From Hyaloperonospora brassicae (lineage: Eukaryota > Oomycota > Peronosporomycetes > Peronosporales > Peronosporaceae): a stretch of 64,000 bases of DNA. Shown here piece after piece: positions 22,330 to 32,664 of the stretch; position 1 is the first letter of the stretch; every line of letters begins with the position of its first letter. Under the pieces are notes generated by a model that was not told the origin of the DNA, did not search any database, and saw nothing but the letters and a program-made list of their open reading frames with translations. The DNA lies in the NCBI GenBank assembly GCA_947650285.1, contig CANTFL010000074.1, positions 1 through 64,000 of the forward strand, given 5' to 3'. The translations under genes were made by a program, and so were the position numbers.

Positions 22330-23980
22330 TTAAACTGGTAGCACCGAAACATTGGGCAATGCCTCACTGTTGTATGGTGCAGCCGGATCGAATGCGGGCC
22401 GACGCAAGAGAGTTTTACAAACGAAGTTGAATCGTGCTCGTTCATACTTCACGAAGAAGTTGTACTCCGCGAGGAAATACAGCCACATCATCATTTTCTA
22501 AAATTATGCGGACTGTGTACGGCCGTGAGTAAAGACTTACGGTCAGTAAAGACGATGAATAGTCTGTATCCTAAGCAATAGACACGAAACTTAGCCAGTG
22601 CATATTTCATGGCAAAGCGTGCTTTGTCATACACTGGGTAGTTGCAATCATCTGAATGCAGCTGACGTAATTGATAGTAGATGACGCACTCTGCATCATC
22701 TGTGTCAAATTACATCAACGAACACCCGATCGCAAAATCGCTGGCGCCACAGACCACATGGAATGGGATGTACTAATTTAAAATACCAGTATGGGGAGAT
22801 TGCATTAATCTCTGATCAATCCTTTAAAGTAACGCTGACAGTCACGTTCCATAACCACTTCACATTTTTTATGAGTAAACAATAAAGATGAACAGTCATC
22901 TCGGCGTACTTGCTCTAGTACTTGTGCAAGTACGCCGATAGACAAGCAACTCCTTAGTTCCTTGACATCGTCTGACACGGGCCAGTCGGTGACCGCTGTG
23001 GTCTTTTAGTGATCAGGCGTACGCCGTGTTTACTTACGATGAATCCAAGAAGTGGTATTTCGCTAGCCGCAACAATACAATTTTTACGGTTTGCGTACAA
23101 CTTATGCTTGCGCATAAGTTGAAGAACCTGACGAACGTGAGTTCTGTGAACTTCAACGTCCGTCTTTCCGTCCATAGCCCGGCTATGGACGAACACATCG
23201 TCGAAGTAGCTCGGTGCGAAGTCTCGCACCGGTCTCAACAGATTTGTGACACATCTGTTGAATGTTGCAGGGGCATTACTCAGCCCATGTGGCATCACTA
23301 GCCACTCCCACAGCATCCCGCTAGGGGTGCTCACTGCTGTGTATGGAATATCCCGTTCACTCATAAGGATCTGATAGAATCCATCCATCAGATCCATGGA
23401 CGAAAAGATGGTACTCTTTGACATACCATCTATGATTACGTCCTTCCTCGGTATCGGCGTCTGAGCCGGTGCCGTTGCAGCATTCAACTTGTTGAATGCG
23501 TGCACTTTCCGCCATCCTCCTGTGGCCTTTCGCACGCATAAGGTTGGAGAGCTGTGACGGGATGTTGATTTCCTCACACGCCCGCTGCAAAGTGATAGGC
23601 GAAGAGCTGTCGATAGCTACTACTCTTTCACGAGGCAGTGGCCAGTGCTTCATGACTCAGTACTTCGAGCCCGGTTTGAGCTCGATCTCGTGTCGAGTGC
23701 CTTTGTCCTGAGGCAACTCGCAAGGTACGGATTGAGGGAACACATCCTAGAACTCGATCAAATCCTTATACAAAGGGGTTGCCGAAAGCGACTCCCAGAA
23801 TTGAGACGTGCATCGCTCAATCCGAGTTTTCTCATCGAGGACGCTTTCGTCCATCGATGAGCTGCTAAGAACCCGTTCGTTCTCAGCAAATACTGTTGCC
23901 GGCCGAATATCGACCACATACTCATCCTCTGTGACGAGTATGCAGATCTGCTTGACTTTGCCACTACTTAGATCACGCAA
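22330..23980 (-). pseudogene. Gypsy-2 reverse transcriptase, worn RNase H
   Basis: The stretch 23577-22954 is open for 207 codons with SSMDLMDGFYQI and SYFDDVFVHS, nearly identical to Gypsy-1. It loses frame at about 22990, where similarity to Gypsy-1 drops sharply. The RNase H part (22330-22950) can be followed at the DNA level but is full of stops and indels. The upstream part to 23980 matches the linker of Gypsy-1. Confidence 0.8.
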
Positions 23981-24940
23981 GAACGTTTCGGTTCTAGCGT
24001 TAGACTTTGAGTTATCTCCGAAGCTAACTTTGGAGGCACAATCATATCAAGCGTATAAATGCCCACGCTGTATCCGTCATTCACCAAGACGTTCAACGTC
24101 TCGGTTTCTTCCTGTGGACTTGTTTCCACAGGTTGCTGAGAGCATAATCCTTTAGAAAGTGACTCATGAGGAATTCCTTCCTCAAGTACGTGGGGACTTA
24201 TTCCCTCTACGTCTTCTGACTGTGGGTGTGCAACCACTGTTAGGGACTGATCCTCTACGGTCGACTCTCCAGTCGAATTAAGATTAACGTGTTGACATTT
24301 CTGGGCAATCGGTTTCTTCTTTATAAAATGTTGCCCACTAGGCATGCATCCATGTCCCGGTCCACTTGACTTCTTCGAGTGGTGGACCTTCGGCGCTTCC
24401 TGGACTTCTGTGCATCCTCCGAGAGCTCACTCTACAGTGTAGTGATCAGTTACACTTAGGTCTTGTGCAGTAGTACTAACGACCATACCTCAAGTGAGGA
24501 CATCGCACTCGCTCGCAGTACATCCACACGCTTGTGGACGCTCCATAACTTTCATCAAATGGATATATGATGAACAAGCGGCAGGCATCTTCACGGATCG
24601 ATGCTGCCAGCTCACCCTTGGCTCGTATCTCCTGAGCTAAGGTAATCCCATGATGACATCAAATTTGTCATCCAGATCCAGTGCAATGAAGTCACCATCG
24701 TACTGTTCGCCCTCTAACGTGTATTGGATTCCCACTACACGTTTCGCAACGATTATCGATGCACCGGTGACGAGGCGCACTGTCATCTTCGTGAGGGGAA
24801 TGTCGCGCTCAACAAACTTGAGCCTACGACCCTTTAGTGATTGGCGCCGAACAGAGTTGTTCGACTCCCCACAGTCAACTAGAGCACGGATTTACAAATC
24901 TTTTGTCACTTCCAACTCTGGCGTGATGAGTGATATCTCA
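23981..24940 (-). pseudogene. Gypsy-2 protease and linker
   Basis: The DCGES active-site segment lies near 24870-24890 on the - strand, with the conserved VTGASIIVAKRVVGI segment after it. There are stops in the body of the domain (for example where Gypsy-1 has LGLPWL). It is very similar to 3640-4497 of Gypsy-1. Confidence 0.7.
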
Positions 24941-25043
24941 TTGCCAGGTGCAGAGACACACAATGAGTGTGTATCTAATGCAAATTTCGTCTATAGATTT
25001 TCAAATTCTCTTGATGTTGCTGGGTCAGTTTGGCGCTCCGCTC

Positions 25044-26200
25044 CTACTGAACCCGACCATTTTTTGATGGTCCGCTTTGCTGTTGAGGTTTCGCAACAGC
25101 GTTGGACCTACGCCCATTGCCCTTCTTGGCAAATGGTCGATCATTACGCTCAGTACTGTTCGGTACTGGGTGTCGAGCACTACACTCGTAAGTGTAGTGT
25201 CCTAGCTTGTGACATCGATTGCATTTCTGCATTCGCTTGTTGCTTGAATAACGAGGTCTCTCGCTCTCAACATAACAGAGGTCCATTGGTTCTGGACCTC
25301 CAGTTTCTTGTCGTCTCGGTGGACGAAAAGAGATCGAGCTAGCATGAGCCTGTCTGACACTAAAGTCTTCCTGTTCCGCAGCTGCGATTGCTTTTTCGAG
25401 CGCATCCAACTCTAAAAGAAACATATGATGTCTGACGGGGCGATCTGCGAGCCCTTGCATGAACACAGTAATCAACGTGTGTTCATGAGCTGGATTAGCA
25501 GTTATACTACTCGCAAGTAGTCGTATATGTTGAGCGTAAGCGTGCACATCGCGCTTACCCTGCTTGAGTTTCAGGAGCTCTGATCGAGCCCTGGACTCAG
25601 CCCGTGGCGGTTCAAACGTCTGTATAGGCGGGTCTTGAAGGATTCAAGCGACTCAAAAGCATATTGGTCGCTCATCTCGAGCCATAAGGCCCAAGTCTTG
25701 GCACAACCCGCCGGGTGGGTTTGAGCAAATGTGAGTTTCATTTGCTCATCGTCGATATGACGTGCCCGTATGGCTCTGTCTAGTTCGACGAACCATGACA
25801 ACAGGGAGTCTTCCTCGACCCCTCTGTACTTGGAGATATCAACCTTCAAAATTTCGGGACGACGCATGTGTGTCGTCCCGCCCACAGCAGCATTTAATTG
25901 CTGCTGTCCTGAAGGATCTGTCTGTTGATGCACCGAGTTCTCTCAACTGCTCGGCCTGTTAAGAACCTTGCTGGTGAAGAAGTGATACTTTCTTTCTTTC
26001 AGCGACAAGTTCACATTTTGAATGAACCTGGCTAATGCGGCATGTTGGAGGTCTCTGTTAAGAGACTCCGACATAGCGCTAATGGCAGTTTCGCCTACGG
26101 TAGAACTCATGCGTTCTAACGCACTCCATTCGATGTTACTCAAATGGTCAAAGCCTTCACGCGTGGCGTGGAAGGTTTCCTCCGCATCCAACATATTCAT
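25044..26200 (-). pseudogene. Gypsy-2 gag (frameshifted)
   Basis: The start region MNMLDAEETFHATREGF lies at 26200. The capsid domain is in 25933-25571, and the zinc knuckle CNRCHKLGHYTYEC in 25547-25044. The blocks are in different frames. It is closely similar to Gypsy-1 gag. Confidence 0.8.
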
Positions 26201-26233
26201 GCTGAATTAGGTGGTAGTGGTCGCTGAAAGGAC

Positions 26234-26248
26234 TACAAAGTGCTACCA
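26234..26248 (-). other. Gypsy-2 primer-binding site
   Basis: The - strand reads TGGTAGCACTTTGTA after a TC spacer from the LTR end at 26251, the same site as in Gypsy-1. Confidence 0.7.
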
Positions 26249-26250
26249 GA

Positions 26251-26685
26251 TGTAACGGGGCACGCCTTGTGTCATTTTGACACAAGGTTGTGTGCACCCG
26301 ACGTCACGTACACGTGGCGAGGAGCGCAGCGAAGTAGGCAAAAACTCGAAATCTCTATCCGGGGGAAAAGTAGAGCTGTATTTAATCTAGTTAACACTTC
26401 CTAATAAACCATCTTTATCTTGACCTAACTATACTAAACTACAATCTCCTATGTTGGTTTCTTGCTCGGCACCCATTGCGCGCGTCCAGCAGCGATTGGT
26501 GGTTAATATGGTTGATGTAACCACATCAACCAAAAGTGGAGCAGCCAAGAATATTGCCATCAGAGGTAATATTCCGCCAACATCACTTCTTCTTAAGTGA
26601 TGTTGATTGAGTAGGATCTCAATCGATATTACCCAAACATTGATACATTAGTATCTATTTTATGCAAGGGGCTCACCCCGTTACA
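26251..26685 (-). repeat. Gypsy-2 5' LTR
   Basis: This 435-bp LTR begins TGTAACGGGG and ends CCCCGTTACA in the element's orientation. It contains perfect stem-loops, including a 9-bp one that aligns with the 10-bp stem of the Gypsy-1 LTR but differs in sequence by a compensated pair. A near-identical LTR lies at 309-729. Confidence 0.85.
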
Positions 26686-29352
26686 GCCCCGGCCCATCAG
26701 TACATCATTTTGGCCTCAGCTCATTGCGCAGAACATGTCGAGTTGGCGTCGTTGGTCTCGTAGGAATATCCATAAAAGGTGTGGTAAGCCGCGTAGTCAA
26801 CCGCGTCAGCTCGGTTTGCTCTATGGGCATCTGTAGTGTGTAATGAGAAGCGATTCCATCCGAGCAATACGTTCACCAATGATCATAGTACAGCACAGCA
26901 CAGCGTACACGGAGTGTATCGACGAAAGTTAGTTGGCGCTACGGACACTTAGTTACACTACTGTTCTTCAGCTCGGGACGAATTAGACGTCAGGTGCGTA
27001 AATGTAGCTATTCAAATATCCCGAGCCAACTAATCTGTGAACAAATCGCCTGGTAAGACACGGCGAGGATCTGATAGAATTCGTGAAGAACACGAGTTGT
27101 GGTTTTCACTTCAAATAGTGCAGCTACTGCCGTCCACATACTTCACCACTCGTTACGGCAAAGATGACAAAGTGTTGCATATGTGTAAATGAATTCGCTA
27201 CAGTGTAGAAATATCAACAACGTCAAAACACCCCAGACTACAGAGACATTGCTAACTTGCAGCAATGCGCGCATATTGTCAGCATCTGACGCTGTGTAGT
27301 GGAGAAAGGGGAGTGCCAAATCACATCGAGCCTGCAAAACACTTCACTGTTGTTTTATCCGACCGAAAACATCACAGCGAAGTAGACGACTACAGGCAAC
27401 GGACTATAAATCAGCTCAATGGGTCAGTAGCCTTGCCCATCACCGTCGCGAGATTCAGCCAACAGTCAACAAGTTTTGGACGATCGCACTACAACGCTGC
27501 CAGATTCGTTGTACACCATTCTGCATTTTCAGGCGCTGATTTCATCATTTTTGCTGTGATGAGGTGCTCGACTGACAGTCTTGCTACCTATTCGATTCGT
27601 CGGTAAACGTGGAAAGGTATTATGCGTGTGCGTTTGCCACAATGAATCGACGCGCGAGTAGAGAATCCAGGCGTCCGACGTTTTAGAAGAAGACGCGTTG
27701 AGGAGCATATGTTACGATCTGGAGCCTTTGCTGCTCGGCGGATGCGATGTCAGAAAGTCAAGAGCACAGGACTTTGTTTTCCAACAAAAGTCACGTGTTG
27801 GACTGTACATGAAACGTTACAAAGTCGCTCAGTCAAATGCTCGTCTATCGACACGCAAGTAGATCTTGCCATCTATCTTTGAATCTGCATGTCATGAATC
27901 GGTCTTCAGATAGTCCTCGAATGAACGAATCTAAGCTATGGCAACACAGAAAGCTCAAGAGAAGGTCAAAAGTGCAGCTGCTGAAGGTGGCAGCAATGAC
28001 GACAGGGGGTTGAGATCTGCAACGTGCAGATGCTGACAGCTCACAGATCACAATAATAGCACGAAGACATGCAGCAGTACAGGTCACGACATTTGCATAC
28101 CAAAGACGCACATGTTTGCGCCAAAGCGAAGCTTCATCGGCAGTTTCTAGAGCCACTCATCCACTACGGTCACTTTGCCCGTTTCGGATTCTTGCAGCTC
28201 AGCTTTTTCTGTCGTCTGATCGACTGCTGACCTGACTGAGACGAATTTTGGGTGTTTTCATGGACGCAACCCGTGCGTGTAACACGCTTTCTGACCGATC
28301 AAGAGAACGAATGAAAAAATGTCCGGTGTGCCCTCGGACGCAATCATTGCGTGTCACATGATCTGGATCGTTGAACAAGTGTTGTCTACTCGCTGAAAAG
28401 CGCTGAACGGAAAGGACAGTAATAAAGGAGGACGGCATTTACAAGCACTCGATTGCACGTTCACGAAGTTGGCAATGGGAACTACGTGTGAAAACACGTG
28501 GTGTCTATTTTAAGCACGAGGAGCACGAGTTGAATGCGTTATTGTATACTTTCTTCAGCTCACTCTCTCATCACAGGTGTATCGTCTCGCACCATAGAAC
28601 TTCTGCTTTCGAACGAGCGCTCGACTGCTTATGATTTTCCGGCGCAGTACTGTACAACGGCGGAAGCCGTCGGGTCGACACGTCGCGGTGAAGCAGCGCA
28701 ATGCACGACTTGCAACAGGACGGCCGATCTGGATGCTCAATCCACGATAGGATAGTCGATCCAAGTGCGTTGTTGTGCGATTCCTGCAGATAAATCGCGC
28801 GATTGTTTTCGAACGAGGAGCGTGTCGCCCAAAGGGCCTATTCTATAGGCTTCGTCATGGACCAATCCGTGTGATCAACAGTGGTTCTCGATCAGACAAT
28901 GTACAACGAGCGGTCTCAGTCTCTGCTAACGCTGCACACTGAAGGTATCCTTTGTGCCACGCTGCTCGTATGCCAGCTGCGTCGGGTCAGGTCGACGTGT
29001 GCGTATAAAGTCCGAAGTACATCTGTTCTGGTCGACAATCGAAACAAACTTGCTGCTGCAGCAGATGCCACGGACAACTCGAGTTGCACACAAAAGACCG
29101 CGGCTACTAAAAGCTAGATGATATAACGTCGTAGAGACTGCAGACGCGAGCTGGCTCGAATCAATGCGCGCACAGCCACGTGTTCACAGCCCTATGACCA
29201 TCGATCTCGTGGCTTGTGTGCTGTCGTCGTCTGCTCGAGCGATAGTGCATGCCTCGTCCGTTTTGTGGCGTTGTTTGCACGTTCCAATTCTGTCGCCAGA
29301 TCTCGGCAGTCCGCGCGGCGCCCTCCCGTCATGCGCGTGGTCGTCGAATTAG

Positions 29353-29366
29353 TCACTCCACGTTTT
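29353..29366 (+). promoter_or_regulatory. Oomycete initiator-like element, copy B
   Basis: TCACTCCACGTTTT lies 44 bases upstream of the start codon at 29410 and matches the oomycete initiator form. Transcription would start here, giving a short leader. Confidence 0.5.
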
Positions 29367-29409
29367 GCCATATCAAGAACAACAGCTCAAGCCCCACACC
29401 TCGTCCACC

Positions 29410-29655
29410 ATGAACTTTCGATCCAGCGTCCTCGTCGCGGTTGTTGTTGCTGCCACCATCACCTCTTCCGTAGGGTTGTATGCTTGCTCTGGACATGGTA
29501 ATTGCAGAGAGGTTGTTGGTCAAAATTTGATGTGGTTAGAAAATGATTGTTTTTACGAACAAGAAAAACCCATCAACATTACCTCGTTTCACGGGTGCTG
29601 CATAACCGCGTGTGCCGAGTACCTTGAATCACTTCCGGCGCATACGCACGCATGA
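29410..29655 (+). CDS. Small cysteine-rich secreted protein (hypothetical)
   Basis: An 81-residue protein with a short polar start (MNFRSS), a hydrophobic core (residues 7-18) and a likely signal-peptidase site after residues 20-22. The mature part has six cysteines (26, 32, 47, 63, 64, 68), an even number allowing three disulfides, a CSGHGNC motif, a CC-x3-C motif and one N-glycosylation sequon (NIT, 56-58). Small secreted proteins with six cysteines and a CC-x3-C ending are common in oomycete secretomes, including apoplastic effector families. I cannot assign this one to a family, and no activity is implied. The ATG is preceded by CCACC, and an initiator-like element lies 44 bases upstream. 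Copy A of the locus is broken and a third relic lies at 50.5 kb, so this appears to be the only intact member here. Confidence 0.6.
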   Translation: MNFRSSVLVAVVVAATITSSVGLYACSGHGNCREVVGQNLMWLENDCFYEQEKPINITSFHGCCITACAEYLESLPAHTHA

Positions 29656-30689
29656 AGCGAGCACGAGCCTCTTTCCATTCGTGGCTGCGTGAATCTTCTG
29701 GTCAATCGTCAAGACGAGCAATCGACGACGCGGGAGAAATAACACAAACAACAAGTAGCATTGCTCTACAACCTTTTTTGTGTTCATTCGATCGTGTCTT
29801 GTTGTCTCTGCAGCGCTTGAGATGAAACTAGCCGGTCACTGTCAGGCCGAGGCTGACCGCCGCGATGTGCCCTGATACGAGTCTCAGATAGAGACGGCGT
29901 GTCAAACAGGCAGCACGTCGTAGTTGTACTTGTTCCACGGCTCGTCCTGCCCGATAAACGGGCGATACGGCGCATCGCGCGGAGTGGCTCAAATGTCGCG
30001 GACGCTGTCACGAGCGACGATGTTTCATCCTATTCTAGTGCCCATGCCCTTGCCTTGGCAGTCTTTGGCTAGCGTTTTGGAAACAACTGAAACGACAATC
30101 GGATCGCATCTGTCATGGACGTAAGGCGTGCATTCCGTGAGCGGGTATTGCCCCATCATGCAGTTACTACGCACGTATACCACCAATGAAGTACTTGCCG
30201 TGCACACATGAGCCATCTCGTAATCCAGCACGTTCATGCCGCGTCTATAGGTACGCAGCAGCACAACTATCAAGAAGAGAACTACAACACGAAAAGTGCT
30301 CGCTGTCCATCTACACTATCTACGTGCACCACAACAAGTGCACACGAAGACTGCGGCGTACTTCGTCCTAACAGCTGCAAAGCGAGTAACGTCTAGCTAT
30401 ACGCACTTGGCTCTGCCTCGCAGGCGATAGGACCAAACGATCTGACGTCGCTCTACGTCGCGCCATTTGTTTTGCTACTCAAAAGAACGTAAGACGTCGT
30501 GGTCTTGGTGTGCAATCGATCCGATGCACGCCGACAGTGTTGATGGGTAGTGAGTGTTGATTACGCTTATACAGTCGATGATGCTGCGTAGAGATCAAAC
30601 TTGAGCCACAGCGAGACATCAAGGACCTGCAATACGAATGTACTTGCGACAGCTTGCGCGTAACAAGTTTAGACTCACATTCTACTAAT

Positions 30690-30930
30690 TTTGTAATTTG
30701 GTGAGCCTGTTACATGTTATTGGCACGAATTGTGCCGCTGTAAATATTATCTAGATTGATAATATTTGACGATATTACTCCTACGAGTCAATCTTGTTGG
30801 AATATCACTTTTGGAGGTAATATTCGGCGCCACTCTTTCGTCGGTCGCAATTGGCCATACTCACTCACAACCACTCGCTGCTAGATATGTGCAATGCGTG
30901 TAGGAGAGTAGCTACATCTGGAGTTTGTAA
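30690..30930 (-). repeat. LTR relic of the Gypsy-1/2 lineage
   Basis: GGAGGTAATATTC and surrounding motifs align with the 26.6 kb LTR, and CCTGTTACA-like ends occur. It contains a perfect 10-bp stem-loop (30742-30751 with 30758-30767). It directly follows copy B of the duplication. Confidence 0.5.
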
Positions 30931-32332
30931 TTTAATGCAAATGAAGCGAGTACGAACGAGATCTTATTAGGAAACTTATATATGCTAGAAACAGTGTTGC
31001 TCTTCAACGTGTCCAGAAACCTATGTATACATACTACTAATAGTGTTTCTCTCCAAAGTACCCGTTTAGTGGACCAATCTTCCTCCGCACGTACAGTGTA
31101 CGGGATTATTCGATGCACCTGTCTACACTGTTTCGGTCTAGATAGCTTGTACTGCTTCAGTACAAGCGGAGGGTGCCCCGCTGCAACGCCTGCGCAGTCG
31201 CCATAGGAGCCGACCGTCTCGTCTGCAGATGATGAAACACGTGGGGAGGTTGTAGGCGCTGCCGCACCTTCCAACACGCTGACTCTCTCTCCCGGTCCTC
31301 GTCGTGCGCTCTCGCCATCCTTGCATACCACCTCCGTGTCCATGCGAGAGGCAATATTGGCCGCCCTAATGCACGCTTCCGCTATGCACGAATGCCACCT
31401 CGTCTTCTTAGGTGTGAGCCATTCACGTCTTCGAGTCTTCGCGTCTACCCTCTACCCGGCAAGTCCAAAAGTGGCTTTTCTTAATGAGATGAAAGAGTTG
31501 GCTGCGGCTGGTATGCATACTCAAGGCAGCGTGAGGGAAGAGAGGAATGAGGTGCGACGGCGGCGACACTAGTCAAGATGGAACAGCGGCTGCCCACAAC
31601 GACGCCTACCCGAACTTAAGGTGCCTTGACACCCTGTAGCACCTTTGCACGGTTTGTCTTGACTGAGTTCTTCATTGCGAAGCTGTGGGTACCTTTTCGG
31701 ATACTATTCTAGTTTCAGCTGTGCGAACAACAGTGACTCATACGCTGGATGTCATCGACGCAAGTGAGAATTACGAATGCATGAGCTATGTGCTTAACAG
31801 AATGTGAAAAGGGAAACCTGCGGTATCATGCTGGGTCGACATCATTGCCAAGACCAGACTTCCGTGCTAGTCTACAGAAAGCCTAGGAAGAAAGCCGTTG
31901 GTTAAGGGGGGCGGGGAAACACAAAACCGTGATAGGTAAGGTAGTCAAGTCATCTGTAATCCCACCACCACGTTGCAATCTTCGCAGCCTTTCGTCTACC
32001 CATCCTTTGACCGTCGTGCGTGCGGGATCGCAGCCATGGAATCATTGCATATGACTAGAAAGTTATCTGAAGCTTGCCCAATGCTTATCATGCGCTCGCT
32101 GCAATCACTTGTAGATGCCATCAGCATGATTTGACATTTTGAAACTTGTATACATTCTAGCATCGAGAACATCGCTCGACAACTTACATCGAACACTGCG
32201 TAGGTATACTACCTCGCTGCTACTGACTTCAACTCACAATCATCGGTCGGGTATACAAACTCAAATAGGCCAGATATTCTGCGTTACTGTGCTCGCAAGC
32301 GAACAGATCGGTTTGCTGTAATGGCGTCAGTA
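30931..32332. other. No recognised gene
   Basis: Short open frames on both strands (for example 30912-31343 and 31321-31572) show no domain. A perfect 9-bp stem-loop (31145-31153 with 31159-31167) hints that part of the stretch is worn Gypsy sequence. The copia element is inserted at its right end. Confidence 0.4.
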
Positions 32333-32337
32333 CTTTT

Positions 32338-32644
32338 TTTCTCTGTTTACGACGCGTCCGCACTCTAGCTTTGTGCGCGCCGGAGTTCTTGAACTCAGCA
32401 GCCAACTCTTCGCTGCTGGATGTAGTAGTACTTGCGTACTGTGAGGATAATTGTGAACTGAGAAATATATTGACGTATTAACCACTACCACTGACATGCA
32501 TTGTTTCCTCTCTAATGATCTTGCGTCTTCCCATGGACCTGGCATCATCATCGGCTACTACAACAATATATGTGGTTAACATTTACCTGGCGTGATCATA
32601 AATCACGTAAAGAGTTATGCGACAGCAACGGTCGATCTGCAACA
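32338..32644 (-). repeat. Copia 3' LTR
   Basis: In the element's orientation it starts TGTTGCAGATCG and ends CAGAGAAA. It contains an 80-codon open frame that corresponds to the extension seen upstream of gag in the other LTR. Confidence 0.9.
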
Positions 32645-32656
32645 CTCCTCCTGACC
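32645..32656 (-). other. Copia polypurine tract
   Basis: The - strand reads GGTCAGGAGGAG directly before the 3' LTR and 8 bases after the pol stop codon. Confidence 0.7.
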
Positions 32657-32664
32657 GTGATGAG

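Larger units (their letters stand above)
18880..26685 (-). mobile_element. Ty3/gypsy LTR retrotransposon Gypsy-2 (decayed)
   Basis: The element is in reverse orientation: 5' LTR 26251-26685, primer site, gag, protease, RT, worn RNase H and integrase, antisense-gene relic and a worn 3' LTR. Gag to mid-RT (22.95-26.2 kb) is very close to Gypsy-1. From about 22.95 kb downwards, similarity drops to roughly 75-80% with many indels, and the two LTRs belong to clearly different variants. Gypsy-2 therefore looks like a mosaic. Stops and frame changes occur in every domain. Confidence 0.85.
26686..30640. repeat. Segmental duplication, copy B
   Basis: This copy corresponds to 730-1891 plus 9890-12575 of copy A. 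In place of Gypsy-1 it holds 154 bp (27848-28001) absent from copy A. That insert contains a short frame beginning MATQKAQEKVKSAAAEGG, which continues into shared sequence. It is the better copy for judging what the locus looked like before transposition. Confidence 0.8.

Noticed and set aside
30912..31343. 143-codon frame on the - strand
   Set aside because: Low-complexity N-terminal half and no family; lies next to an LTR relic and is more likely worn transposon DNA.
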